A stretch of DNA of 23,773 nt from an uncultured Lachnospiraceae bacterium (GCA_910585215.1 CAJUDQ010000036.1:12409-36181), one strand, 5' to 3'. Numbered from the stretch's first letter, positions 15,453-23,724 are shown. The notes: generated from the sequence alone by a model not told the origin. Translations and numbers: made by a program.

Positions 15453-17810
15453 ATGACATTAGATAAATTAGAAACAGGCAAAGATGCCATCATTCAGACT
15501 GTAAATTGTCAGAAACCGTCTTTAAGAAAACATATTCTTGATATGGGTCTGACACCTGGAACTGAAGTAACACTGGTAAAAATTGCGCCAATGGGAGACC
15601 CCATTGAACTGAGAGTAAGAGGGTATGAACTGACACTTCGAAAAGAAGATGCTGCTCATATTGATATCAAAGATATTCATGAAGCGCATGCATATATGCC
15701 GAAAAGTAAAAAATACAAGCCTGTAGAACATCCACGTATGGGAGAAGAGCATTTATATAAGACAAAAAAGAAAGGACCAGAAATTCCAGAAGGAGAAGCG
15801 ATTACCCTTGCACTGGCAGGAAATCAGAACTGCGGAAAAACAACGCTGTTTAATCAGCTTACAGGCTCCAATCAGCATGTCGGAAATTTTCCGGGAGTGA
15901 CAGTAGACAGAAAAGACGGAATAATCAAAAATCATTCGGAGGTGAAGGTGACAGACCTTCCGGGAATTTATTCGCTTTCACCGTATACCAGTGAGGAAAT
16001 AGTTACAAGGGAATTTTTAATTAAGGAAAAACCAAGCGGAATTATTAATATATTGGATGCGACAAATATAGAAAGAAATCTGTATCTGACCATGCAGCTT
16101 ATCGAGCTGGATATTCCGATTGTGCTGGCTCTGAATATGATGGACGAAGTGCGGCAAAATGGAGGAACGATTAATATTAATGCACTCGAGGCACATCTGG
16201 GAGTTCCTGTTATTCCAATTTCTGCTGCTAAAAATGAAGGTATTGGAGAATTGATAGACCATATAATCCATGTGGCGAGATATAGAGAATGTCCGGGAAG
16301 ACTGGATTTCTGTGATGCAGACGGCGAAGATGACGGAGCAGTGCATCGCTGTATTCATGCGATTATTCATCTGATTGAAGACCATGCAAAGCGGGCGCAT
16401 ATTCCTGTAAGATTTGCAGCCACAAAACTTGTGGAAGGGGACCAGTTGATTTTGGCAGCCCTGAAGCTTGATGAAAACGAAGTGGAAACACTGGAACATG
16501 TGATTACGCAAATGGAGGAGGAAAGTGGAAAAGACAGAGAGGCAGCTCTTGCAGATATGAGATTTCATTTTATTGAAGCACTGTGTGCAGAAACTGTTGT
16601 AAAACCGTCCATGAGCAGGGAGCATATTCGAAGTCAGAAGATAGATACCGTACTGACAGGAAAATATACTGCCATACCGGCATTTCTTGGAATTATGGGA
16701 CTGGTGTTCTGGCTGACCTTTGGGGTTGTCGGAAGTGCACTGTCAAACCTTATGGAATTGGGAATCGGGTGGCTGACAGATATTTGTGATAAGGGGCTTA
16801 CGGCTTATGGAATTAATTCTGTGGTTCATTCGCTTGTGATTGACGGAGTATTTGCAGGAGTGGGAAGTGTGTTGAGCTTTCTGCCTACAATTGTGACACT
16901 GTTTTTCTTTCTGTCCATACTGGAAGACAGTGGTTATATGGCGCGGGTAGCGTTTGTAATGGACAAAGCGCTTCGAAAGGTCGGACTGTCTGGAAGAAGT
17001 TTTGTGCCAATGCTGATTGGATTTGGATGTTCGGTTCCCGCGATTATGGCGACACGCACACTGCCTTCTGACAGAGACAGAAAAATGACAATACTTTTGA
17101 CGCCATTTATGAGCTGTTCCGCAAAGCTTCCGATTTATTCGCTGTTTGCAGCAGTATTTTTTCCAAAATATGCAGCGCTTATTATGATTTCTTTGTATGT
17201 GATTGGAATGGCAGTTGGAATTTTGGTGGCATTGATATTAAAGAGAACCATATTTAAAGGTGAACCTGTACCATTTGTTATGGAACTTCCAAATTACCGC
17301 ATGCCGGGAGCAAAAAATGTAGGAAGACTGATTTGGGATAAGGCAAAGGATTTTGTAACAAGAGCGTTTACGGTTATTTTTGTGGCAACGGTAATTATAT
17401 GGTTTTTGCAGACCTTTGATATCAGGTTTAATGTGGTAACAGATTCGTCGAAAAGCATGCTTGCATTGATTGGAAGTTTAATTGCACCGATATTTGTACC
17501 ATTGGGATTTGGAGACTGGAGAATGTCTACCGCGTTAATTACAGGATTTACAGCAAAGGAAAGTGTAGTGAGCACTTTGACGGTACTGCTTGGAAAGACG
17601 GCAGAAATTTCGAAATTTTTTACCCCTTTCAGTGCGTTTACATTTCTGGTATTTTCCCTCTTATATACGCCGTGCGTAGCTGCGGTAGCTGCGGTAAAAA
17701 GGGAAATCGGAACAAAAAACGCCATAGCACTGGCTGTATTTCAGTGTGTCATTGCATGGGGAATTGCATTTATTTTTCGATTGGCTGGAATGTTGTTTGG
17801 ATTTGTTTAA
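15453..17810 (+). CDS. feoB: ferrous iron transporter, FeoA-FeoB fusion
   Basis: An inner-membrane Fe(II) importer of 785 residues. Residues 1-75 are a FeoA SH3-like domain (MGLTPGTEVTLV, PIELRVRGYELTLR) joined by a basic linker to FeoB. The G domain has G1 GNQNCGKT (123-130), G3 DLPG (168-171), G4 NMMD (228-231) and G5 SAAK (257-260). The membrane core carries the Gate motifs FGCSVPAIMATRTL and FMSCSAKLPIYSLFA and the late YTPCVA. Fusion of FeoA to FeoB is known in Clostridia and fixes a 1:1 ratio. AGAGG precedes the ATG. A Cys-rich partner follows after 63 nt, forming a three-gene operon. Confidence 0.97.
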   Translation: MTLDKLETGKDAIIQTVNCQKPSLRKHILDMGLTPGTEVTLVKIAPMGDPIELRVRGYELTLRKEDAAHIDIKDIHEAHAYMPKSKKYKPVEHPRMGEEHLYKTKKKGPEIPEGEAITLALAGNQNCGKTTLFNQLTGSNQHVGNFPGVTVDRKDGIIKNHSEVKVTDLPGIYSLSPYTSEEIVTREFLIKEKPSGIINILDATNIERNLYLTMQLIELDIPIVLALNMMDEVRQNGGTININALEAHLGVPVIPISAAKNEGIGELIDHIIHVARYRECPGRLDFCDADGEDDGAVHRCIHAIIHLIEDHAKRAHIPVRFAATKLVEGDQLILAALKLDENEVETLEHVITQMEEESGKDREAALADMRFHFIEALCAETVVKPSMSREHIRSQKIDTVLTGKYTAIPAFLGIMGLVFWLTFGVVGSALSNLMELGIGWLTDICDKGLTAYGINSVVHSLVIDGVFAGVGSVLSFLPTIVTLFFFLSILEDSGYMARVAFVMDKALRKVGLSGRSFVPMLIGFGCSVPAIMATRTLPSDRDRKMTILLTPFMSCSAKLPIYSLFAAVFFPKYAALIMISLYVIGMAVGILVALILKRTIFKGEPVPFVMELPNYRMPGAKNVGRLIWDKAKDFVTRAFTVIFVATVIIWFLQTFDIRFNVVTDSSKSMLALIGSLIAPIFVPLGFGDWRMSTALITGFTAKESVVSTLTVLLGKTAEISKFFTPFSAFTFLVFSLLYTPCVAAVAAVKREIGTKNAIALAVFQCVIAWGIAFIFRLAGMLFGFV

Positions 17811-17873
17811 TGTATAGTCAGCATATTGTTTGAAGTTATCTGACAGGCAGTTAAACTATTTTTAGAGGATGAT

Positions 17874-18056
17874 ATGGATATTTTAAGTATGTTTATTATC
17901 GCTGTTTTGGGTATATGGTTTGTATCAGGGATTTTCTTTATGTATAAAAAAAGAGGAAGGGGCTGCGGCTCATGCGGCATGAACTGTACAGGCTGCATGG
18001 GCTGTAACCAGAGGAAAGAATATGAAAAAGCATATCAAAAAAAAGATAAAAAATAA
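17874..18056 (+). CDS. FeoB-associated Cys-rich membrane protein
   Basis: 60 residues: one membrane helix (about 5-24), then a basic stretch and a compact cluster of five cysteines at 31, 34, 38, 41 and 44 (CGSCGMNCTGCMGC), and a charged Lys/Glu tail. This is the small peptide family (PF12669-like) found beside FeoB in Firmicutes. It probably binds iron or an Fe-S cluster at the FeoB cytoplasmic face, which is inference. AGAGG at 17864-17868 supports the start. The next gene begins inside its last 35 nt in another frame. Confidence 0.92.
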   Translation: MDILSMFIIAVLGIWFVSGIFFMYKKRGRGCGSCGMNCTGCMGCNQRKEYEKAYQKKDKK

Positions 18057-18387
18057 TATTTTTATGACTGGGTTATGTCTGGTATGTTTTCTTGTTATTC
18101 CTGTGATTTTGATGCAGTTTGAAGATGGGGGAGAGGGATGGTTTGGCATAGCGGAATTTTTGGAATTTGTATTCTGGCCTATGGCGGGAATGGGAATTTC
18201 AGCGTTTTATGCAATCTCGGTAAAGAATAAAAAAGGCTGGATACTGGTGCCGGTTTGTACCGTAATTTGTTTTGGAGTGATGAAGATTGTAGAAGATAAA
18301 ATTTCTTTTTGGGGAATTTTGATTTGTTTGATTTTTGAAGTGATATGGTATAAAGTTATTTCTTTTTGGAGAAAGATAGAAGAATAA
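18022..18387 (+). CDS. small four-helix membrane protein in the feo operon
   Basis: 121 residues, no family recognised. A Lys-rich start (MKKHIKKKIK) is followed by about four hydrophobic segments (13-31, 45-66, 72-88, 94-113) with an acidic loop EDGGEGW at 34-40. GAGGA at 18011-18015 is 6 nt before the ATG, so the 35-nt overlap with the Cys-rich gene seems real. Position at the end of the feo operon, before a strong terminator, suggests a link to iron uptake, but nothing in the protein itself shows metal binding. Confidence 0.75.
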   Translation: MKKHIKKKIKNNIFMTGLCLVCFLVIPVILMQFEDGGEGWFGIAEFLEFVFWPMAGMGISAFYAISVKNKKGWILVPVCTVICFGVMKIVEDKISFWGILICLIFEVIWYKVISFWRKIEE

Positions 18388-18406
18388 GTTTGATATTAAT
18401 AAAAAT

Positions 18407-18459
18407 CCTCTTGTCAATAATGAATGAACAGCAATATTATTATTGACAAGAGGGTTTTG
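18407..18459. terminator. strong terminator ending the feo operon, possibly bidirectional
   Basis: A perfect 15-bp stem (18407-18421 with 18439-18453), a 17-nt loop and TTTTGTTT after it. The A5 at 18401-18405 gives a T5 on the minus strand, so it could also stop the transcript of the downstream minus-strand gene, which ends at 18622. Confidence 0.9.
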
Positions 18460-18621
18460 TTTATTATACAGAATTTGAGAGTTTTTGTTTTTTAATATGA
18501 AATTATATTAAATATTCTACTGCATTTCCGGTATTATAATTATATTATTCTATATTGGCACAGGTATATTTTTTGATATTCTACCAATTTTACCAGAAAA
18601 TGTATCAGATTTATTGAACTT

Positions 18622-19446
18622 TCATTCAATTTTCTGTGCGATTAACGTATTCATACAGTGTTTATGTGGTATGCCGCCACTGTTACAATCAAAGATTTCT
18701 TCTTTGCATATATGAAACATCCAGTCATGATAATATTCAAACAGTTCCCCTGAACACCAGGGGTGCCTTTTACTCTCATCTCTTGTTTTATCCGGTGTAC
18801 GGGTAATAAAAGGCTTTTTGACAAACACGTTCAATGCATTTATTCCATTTTTTCTGGTATGTTCTTTCAGGAGGGAACAAATTTCATTTCGTTTATCATT
18901 TGGAAGAAAATGAAATACTCCACTGCTGAATATAATATCAAACTCGGTATCAAGGCGGTAATCCAAGATATCAGCCTTAAAAAAATTGATTTCAACTTTA
19001 TTATGCTCAGCCAGTCTTTTTGCTTTTTCAATTCCCTGTTCAGATATATCAAATGCAGTTATGTCATATCCGCATTTGGCGAAAAAAACAGCATCCTTGC
19101 CTTCGCCGCAGCCTATATCCAATACACGATATGGTTTTACTGGAGGGATAATTTTCATAATATCATAACAGATACGATTTGGCATAAGTCCCCAGTAATA
19201 CCCTTCATTTCTGTATCTTTCGTCATAATCTGTAATCACACTGGTATAACCAAGCAGTGCATCAACTGTTGTATGAAGTGCTGCTGCCAGCTTTGGAAGA
19301 ATCACAATATCAGGACATGTCGTACTGTTTTCCCATTTTGACACTGCCTGAAATGAAATATTGAGCAGTTTAGCAAGCTGATTTTGAGTAAGACCTGCTT
19401 CCTTGCGTTTTTTACTTATTATTTCACCTATTTTTAAATTCTCCAT
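18622..19446 (-). CDS. XRE-family regulator fused to TehB-like methyltransferase
   Basis: 274 residues in two domains. Residues 9-63 are an XRE/Cro helix-turn-helix (LTQNQLAKLLNISFQAVSKWEN). Residues 75-274 are a class I SAM-dependent methyltransferase with motif I VLDIGCGEG (108-116), acidic Asp133 after strand 2 and FDIIFSSGVFHFLP (169-182), closest in feel to TehB/UbiE-type enzymes. The methyl acceptor is unknown; tellurite, a thiol compound or another small molecule is possible. AGAGGA at 19455-19460 is 8 nt before the ATG. A palindrome lies just upstream. The gene stands alone on the minus strand. Confidence 0.9.
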   Translation of the reverse strand: MENLKIGEIISKKRKEAGLTQNQLAKLLNISFQAVSKWENSTTCPDIVILPKLAAALHTTVDALLGYTSVITDYDERYRNEGYYWGLMPNRICYDIMKIIPPVKPYRVLDIGCGEGKDAVFFAKCGYDITAFDISEQGIEKAKRLAEHNKVEINFFKADILDYRLDTEFDIIFSSGVFHFLPNDKRNEICSLLKEHTRKNGINALNVFVKKPFITRTPDKTRDESKRHPWCSGELFEYYHDWMFHICKEEIFDCNSGGIPHKHCMNTLIAQKIE

Positions 19447-19468
19447 TTATTCTATCCTCTTTTCCTGA

Positions 19469-19489
19469 ATTATACAGTTAATACGTATT
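19469..19489 (-). promoter_or_regulatory. -10 element and palindromic operator candidate
   Basis: TATAAT on the minus strand (19469-19474) is followed upstream by the perfect 10-bp palindrome AATACGTATT (19480-19489), flanked by partly matching CAGTT and AACAG. The palindrome fills the -10/-35 spacer, where a repressor would block transcription. The -35 is weak. Self-regulation by the XRE domain is an inference. Confidence 0.5.
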
Positions 19490-19558
19490 GTAACAGTATT
19501 TGTTCTGTTTTAATTTTATTATCACCCGCCGCGTTGTGTAATTCAATATTAATATAAT

Positions 19559-19589
19559 CAAAAAGAGATTACAATAACGCAAAAAGAGA
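19559..19589. repeat. two direct repeats 21 bp apart
   Basis: CAAAAAGAGA occurs at 19559-19568 and 19580-19589. The 21-bp step is two helical turns, so both copies face the same side of DNA. It lies about 115-145 nt upstream of the regulator-methyltransferase start, in the gap 19447-19702. It may be a tandem half-site or chance in AT-rich DNA. Confidence 0.35.
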
Positions 19590-19702
19590 ATTTAATAAAC
19601 CAATTCAACCAATAGTTGACAATATTTATAGGCAGTCAAAATATTCAATTATTACCATTTAATAAAACATGAAATGGGGCTGTCACACAGACAATAAAAA
19701 TT

Positions 19703-21196
19703 TTAAAATCTCTGATATTCAAAATTCTTAAAATCAACATATCCGCCGGTTTCTTTTGAAGCATAATTAAAAATACCGATTCGATATCCCATAAAATGGT
19801 CCAGTGTATACAGCATCTTGAGTTCTTCTCCAATCTTTGCAAAATTTACTCCATCAACGGAATAGAAAAACTCTGCGATATCGCGGCTGTCTTCATAATC
19901 AAAATGGATTCTCAGATATGCAACATTATTTTCAAATTCCAGACATTCCTGTTCACCGTTTTTCGTTGTCATAATCATATATTTTTTGCCATTTTCCGCT
20001 TTGATTCCAACCGTTCCATAATTGCTCTGCAATGCTATTAATCCGCAGAAATCACCGTCTTTCATGCCGGAAAGCTCCGCCGTTACTGTAGCCTGACAGG
20101 AAGGACCCTCTGTTCTCTGTGTCAGTGTATTTCTTGCAAATAATACATCATCTCTCAAACTTCCAGTAGTCAGCCTTAAATATCCCGGCCTTTCTGTAAA
20201 GGACCAGAATTTGTTATCCGGTGCATGATTCCACTGCCACTGGTTTGCAAGAGAGTTTTCAGAATGATGAAAACTATCGCTGATAACCATATCAAAATGA
20301 CCAGATTCTTCAAACGGAACCTCCCATTCAAGAGGAACTTTTCCATCAATACCGAATACCGGCCATCCGTCTTCCCATGTAACAGGCATAATACATGGAA
20401 TACGTCCTACAGCATCATGGTCCTGAAACAGCATGGAATACCAGTTTCCATTCTCATCATCAAAGATAGCGCCCTGTGCAACCCCCTTATTATGATAACC
20501 CATATCATCATCCATCACTACTTTTCTCTCATAAGGTCCGAGCAGTTCTTTAGAACGGTAGCATACTTCGCGTCGTCTCTTATTTCCGTCTTTTGGCCAT
20601 TCAATAAATATCAGATAATAATACCCGTTGATTTTATATGCATGACATCCTTCACAGCGAAGTCCGATATTTACCCTAGGTGTGGAAAACAAAGGCTGGT
20701 TTATGCCGCCTTCTTTTACGCCTGAAGCATCCGGATTTAACTCTGTAATTTTTACATCTCCACAGTTATAAAAGATAAAAAGCCGTCCATCATCAAATAA
20801 CAGAGAAGGGTCATGATAAATTCCATCTAAAATATGTCTGTCCCAATTACCAGATTCAATATCTTTTGTGTAATAAATATAAGTTTTTTTCATCTCATTG
20901 CAGACAAAGCAGGCGTAAAATACACCATCATGAAATCTTAAGCTTGTTGCCCACTGGCCTCTGCCATAAACACCATTTGAATTTTTATTTTCCAGCCGAT
21001 ACATGGAATTGTCATCTACGCAGTCAAAAATATAAGACTGAATTTCCCAGTTTACAAGGTCTGTAGATTTCATAATCGGACAGCCAGGGAGTACATGCAT
21101 GGTGGTGCTGACCATATAGAAATTACTTCCATGCCGCAGTACATCCACATCTGGAACATCTGACCAAAAAATTGGATTTTTAAGTGTGATACTCAT
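19703..21196 (-). CDS. glycoside hydrolase family 43 (beta-xylosidase/arabinofuranosidase type)
   Basis: 497 residues. An N-terminal five-bladed propeller of GH43 (about 5-300) is followed by a beta-sandwich domain (about 310-497) of the GH43 C-terminal type. The three catalytic acids are visible: Asp16 in VPDVDVL (base), Asp129 in YHDPSL (pKa modulator) and Glu182 in CEGCHAY (acid). GH43 enzymes release xylose or arabinose from plant xylan fragments. No signal peptide is present, so it acts on imported oligosaccharides. AGAGG lies before the ATG. No sugar transporter or second glycosidase lies beside it in the window. Confidence 0.93.
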   Translation of the reverse strand: MSITLKNPIFWSDVPDVDVLRHGSNFYMVSTTMHVLPGCPIMKSTDLVNWEIQSYIFDCVDDNSMYRLENKNSNGVYGRGQWATSLRFHDGVFYACFVCNEMKKTYIYYTKDIESGNWDRHILDGIYHDPSLLFDDGRLFIFYNCGDVKITELNPDASGVKEGGINQPLFSTPRVNIGLRCEGCHAYKINGYYYLIFIEWPKDGNKRRREVCYRSKELLGPYERKVVMDDDMGYHNKGVAQGAIFDDENGNWYSMLFQDHDAVGRIPCIMPVTWEDGWPVFGIDGKVPLEWEVPFEESGHFDMVISDSFHHSENSLANQWQWNHAPDNKFWSFTERPGYLRLTTGSLRDDVLFARNTLTQRTEGPSCQATVTAELSGMKDGDFCGLIALQSNYGTVGIKAENGKKYMIMTTKNGEQECLEFENNVAYLRIHFDYEDSRDIAEFFYSVDGVNFAKIGEELKMLYTLDHFMGYRIGIFNYASKETGGYVDFKNFEYQRF

Positions 21197-21552
21197 AATT
21201 AAACCTCTTTTCTTTTTTATTAAAAATTATTATTTGAATTTTTCCAAAAATACATTTTTTATAAAAACAATTTTACTTTAAAAACTACTGTTTATAATGT
21301 ATAATTTACGAACAAAGTACAAAAAACACAGGCAAATACTTTCAGTGCCACAAATACCTTGTTTATAATACAGTTGAAAAATGAAATAAAATTTTGTATG
21401 ATAATTGTTATAATCATAAGCATATAGTATAAATCAAAAATTTGCAATGACAAATTTGGTTTCCAATTTGATAATTTCTGCTTTTGTTACAGAACAAAAG
21501 GTATACTTCTTCATATAATGATAATAATGTAAGTAATGGAGGTGCATAAAAA
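21197..21552. promoter_or_regulatory. divergent intergenic region with ZIP promoter and two hairpins
   Basis: A 356-nt AT-rich gap between the GH43 gene (minus) and the ZIP gene (plus), with no coding sequence seen. It holds a plus-strand promoter TTGAAA (21374-21379), 17 nt, TATGAT (21397-21402). Downstream are two inverted repeats in the leader: 21451-21470 (CAAATTTGG/CCAATTTG) and 21481-21500 (CTTTTGTT-ACAG-AACAAAAG, perfect 8 bp). Neither is followed by a T run. No convincing promoter for GH43 or cre box was seen. Confidence 0.55.
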
Positions 21553-22323
21553 ATGTGGTTGGGAATTATGATACCATTTATAGGAACAACACTTGGTGCT
21601 GCCTGCGTATTTTTTATGCAGAAAGCCATGAATATAACATTACAGAAAATATTATCAGGATTTGCCGCAGGTGTAATGGTTGCCGCTTCTGTCTGGTCTT
21701 TGCTGATTCCATCTATGGATATGGCAGGAAATCTGGGAAAGCTTGCTTTTCTGCCGGCAGCGGCGGGAATGATGTTTGGAATTGCATTTTTGCTGTTTTT
21801 GGATAGATTAATTCCGCATTTACATGTAAACGAAGAAAAACCGGAGGGACCAAAAACTTCATTGAAAAAATCTTCTATGTTGATACTGGCTGTCACTCTG
21901 CACAATATTCCAGAAGGAATGGCAGTAGGGGCGGTTTTTGCCGGAATGTTGGCAGACAGCGAATTAATTACAGTTATGGGAGCCTTTGCGCTTTCCATTG
22001 GAATTGCCATACAAAACCTGCCAGAGGGGGCTATTATTTCAATGCCTGTATGTGCAGCGGGATTAAGCAAGAAAAAAGCTTTTATGTATGGAATGTTGTC
22101 TGGCGTGGTAGAACCTGCGGGAGCAGTACTTACTATCTGGCTGTCGGGATTTTTAATACCTCTGCTGCCGTATCTGCTTTCATTTGCAGCAGGAGCCATG
22201 ATTTATGTGGTGGTAGAAGAACTGATACCGGAAGCAGTGGAAGGAGAACATACCAATATTGGAACAATCAGCTTTGCTGTGGGATTTGTACTTATGATGG
22301 CGCTGGATGTGGCGCTTGGATAG
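21553..22323 (+). CDS. ZIP family divalent metal transporter
   Basis: A polytopic membrane transporter of 256 residues for Zn, Fe or Mn, of the ZupT/GufA-like ZIP class. Metal-site motifs are HNIPEG (117-122) on helix 4, QNLPEG (154-159) on helix 5 and EELIPE (222-227). The variable loop holds HLHVNEE (89-95), a possible metal-binding segment. TGGAGGTG precedes the ATG. The specific metal cannot be read. It lies 95 nt before the ApbE gene with no terminator seen, so they may be co-transcribed. Confidence 0.93.
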   Translation: MWLGIMIPFIGTTLGAACVFFMQKAMNITLQKILSGFAAGVMVAASVWSLLIPSMDMAGNLGKLAFLPAAAGMMFGIAFLLFLDRLIPHLHVNEEKPEGPKTSLKKSSMLILAVTLHNIPEGMAVGAVFAGMLADSELITVMGAFALSIGIAIQNLPEGAIISMPVCAAGLSKKKAFMYGMLSGVVEPAGAVLTIWLSGFLIPLLPYLLSFAAGAMIYVVVEELIPEAVEGEHTNIGTISFAVGFVLMMALDVALG

Positions 22324-22418
22324 AAATTTTTTAATGATAAATTTTGCGACAGAAACAGAAGAAAATAATAGAAGAACAACAAAAAATAAGAAATAAAAAA
22401 CAGGAAACAGGAGAAAGA

Positions 22419-23510
22419 ATGAAACGAAAGAAAACAACAATATTTAAAAGAACAATTACAATAACTATATTTATAATAATTGTATTTTTTGCTGCAGGCT
22501 GTAATAAAAGTATCTATATATCAGATGATACAAGATATAAAAAAGATTTTTTTGCGATGGATACCTACATGGAATTTACCGCATATGGGAAAAATGCAGA
22601 AGAAGGACTTGAAAAAGCAATTGAAAGAGTGGAGGAAATTGAAAAGATATTTTCTGTTACAAATAAAGACAGTGAGGTTTATGCAGTCAACCACAGAACA
22701 GAAAATACTGTGCAGATTTCTCAAAGATTGATGGATATGCTCGAATATACATTTAAAATCAGCCAAACTACTGAGGGCACGTTCGACATATCCATTTATC
22801 CCGTTCTTTGTGCATGGGGTTTTACTACAAGCGACTATCAGATACCTTCACAGCAGGAAATAACAGACCTGCTTAAAAATACTGGGTATGATAAAATGCA
22901 GATTGACAGTACAAAAAATGAATTAACCTTGCAGGAAGGAATGGAAATTGATTTTGGGGGAATTGCAAAGGGATATTCCGGTGACGAAGCCATACAGGCA
23001 TTAAAAGAATGTGGAGTAGACAGTGCTATTTTAAGTCTTGGAGGAAATATACAGGCGCTTGGCAGTAAACCTGACGGCAGCGCATGGAACATTGCAGTCA
23101 AAAATCCAGATAATACAGAGAGTTATATGGGGATATTACAGGTAAGAGACAAGGCGGTGGTAACTTCAGGCGGATATGAGAGATTTTTTGAGGGAAATGA
23201 CGGGGAAATATACTGGCATATTTTAAATCCGGCAACAGGATATCCAGCAAAGCAGGGATTGATTTCCGTAACAATCATAGGAAAAAGTGGAAGGGAATGT
23301 GATGCATTGTCTACAGCTTTATTTGTAAAGGGGCTTGATGGTGCAATAGAATATTGGAAAAAATATGGCGGATTTGAAGCGATTTTTGTAACTGAGGAGA
23401 GAGAACTATATATTACAGAAGGGCTTTCAAACGCGTTTACGCCAGAAGGAGAATATAAAGAAAAGGAAGTAAAGATAATATTTGCAGATAAATCCGATGG
23501 TAATGGATGA
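22419..23510 (+). CDS. apbE: ApbE family FAD:protein FMN transferase, lipoprotein
   Basis: 363 residues. It moves FMN from FAD to a Thr/Ser on extracytoplasmic flavoproteins, with Mg2+. A signal peptide ends in the lipobox FAAGC with Cys28, so it should be lipid-anchored outside the membrane. Motifs are AMDTYMEF (46-53), DFGGIAKGY (178-186), SLGGNIQALG (206-215), HILNPATGYP (267-276) and DALSTALF (295-302). The start at 22419 is chosen because AGGAG (22409-22413) lies 5 nt upstream and the signal peptide begins there; a longer frame from a TTG at 22344 only adds a charged stretch. No flavinylated partner (FMN-binding or Rnf/Nqr) is visible in the window. Confidence 0.95.
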   Translation: MKRKKTTIFKRTITITIFIIIVFFAAGCNKSIYISDDTRYKKDFFAMDTYMEFTAYGKNAEEGLEKAIERVEEIEKIFSVTNKDSEVYAVNHRTENTVQISQRLMDMLEYTFKISQTTEGTFDISIYPVLCAWGFTTSDYQIPSQQEITDLLKNTGYDKMQIDSTKNELTLQEGMEIDFGGIAKGYSGDEAIQALKECGVDSAILSLGGNIQALGSKPDGSAWNIAVKNPDNTESYMGILQVRDKAVVTSGGYERFFEGNDGEIYWHILNPATGYPAKQGLISVTIIGKSGRECDALSTALFVKGLDGAIEYWKKYGGFEAIFVTEERELYITEGLSNAFTPEGEYKEKEVKIIFADKSDGNG

Positions 23511-23583
23511 AATAGATGAAGAAATTGACAAATACAGAAGTGAGAAAAACAAGAATATTATCACTTTATAGAGAACTCATTAA

Positions 23584-23724
23584 AAATTAAGCTTCCCAAA
23601 TACAGTTTCACATAAAATGGTTCATTCCGCTTCTAAAGAGGCAAAAAGAAGTGGTATTCCGGTGCAGTATCTAAAAAGCAGCAGCAGTTCTGCACTGGCA
23701 GCTTTGCTTAATAACTATCATTGA
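23584..23724 (+). pseudogene. C-terminal remnant of a DUF2325 protein
   Basis: The open frame after a TAA gives 46 residues with FPNTVSHKMVHSASKEAKR and GIPVQYLKSSSSSALAALL, which match the second half of small Clostridia DUF2325 proteins (typical NTVSHKMV and a Ser-rich end). The first half (with its VVGG-type start) is absent upstream. The stop codon TGA (23722-23724) falls on the putative transposon boundary. It is most likely a decayed or interrupted gene; a start at ATG 23617 cannot be ruled out. Recognition is from memory. Confidence 0.55.

Noticed and set aside
19675..19692. GGGGCTGTCACACAG resembling a terminal repeat of some IS families
   Set aside because: No matching inverted copy and no transposase gene in the window.
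21414..22199. 261-codon open frame on the minus strand opposite the ZIP gene
   Set aside because: The plus strand has clear ZIP motifs and a ribosome site; the opposite frame is Ala/Ile/Pro-rich noise.
22344..22418. 25-codon upstream extension of ApbE from a TTG
   Set aside because: It would bury the signal peptide behind a charged stretch; AGGAG precedes the ATG at 22419.
23503..23571. 22-codon open frame starting inside the apbE stop region (MDEIDEEIDKYR...)
   Set aside because: Too short and unlike any family I know; ATGA-like overlap alone is weak support.
23516..23590. 24-codon frame containing SLYREL, like eukaryotic LYR proteins
   Set aside because: Chance match of a short motif; no ribosome site and no length to form the domain.
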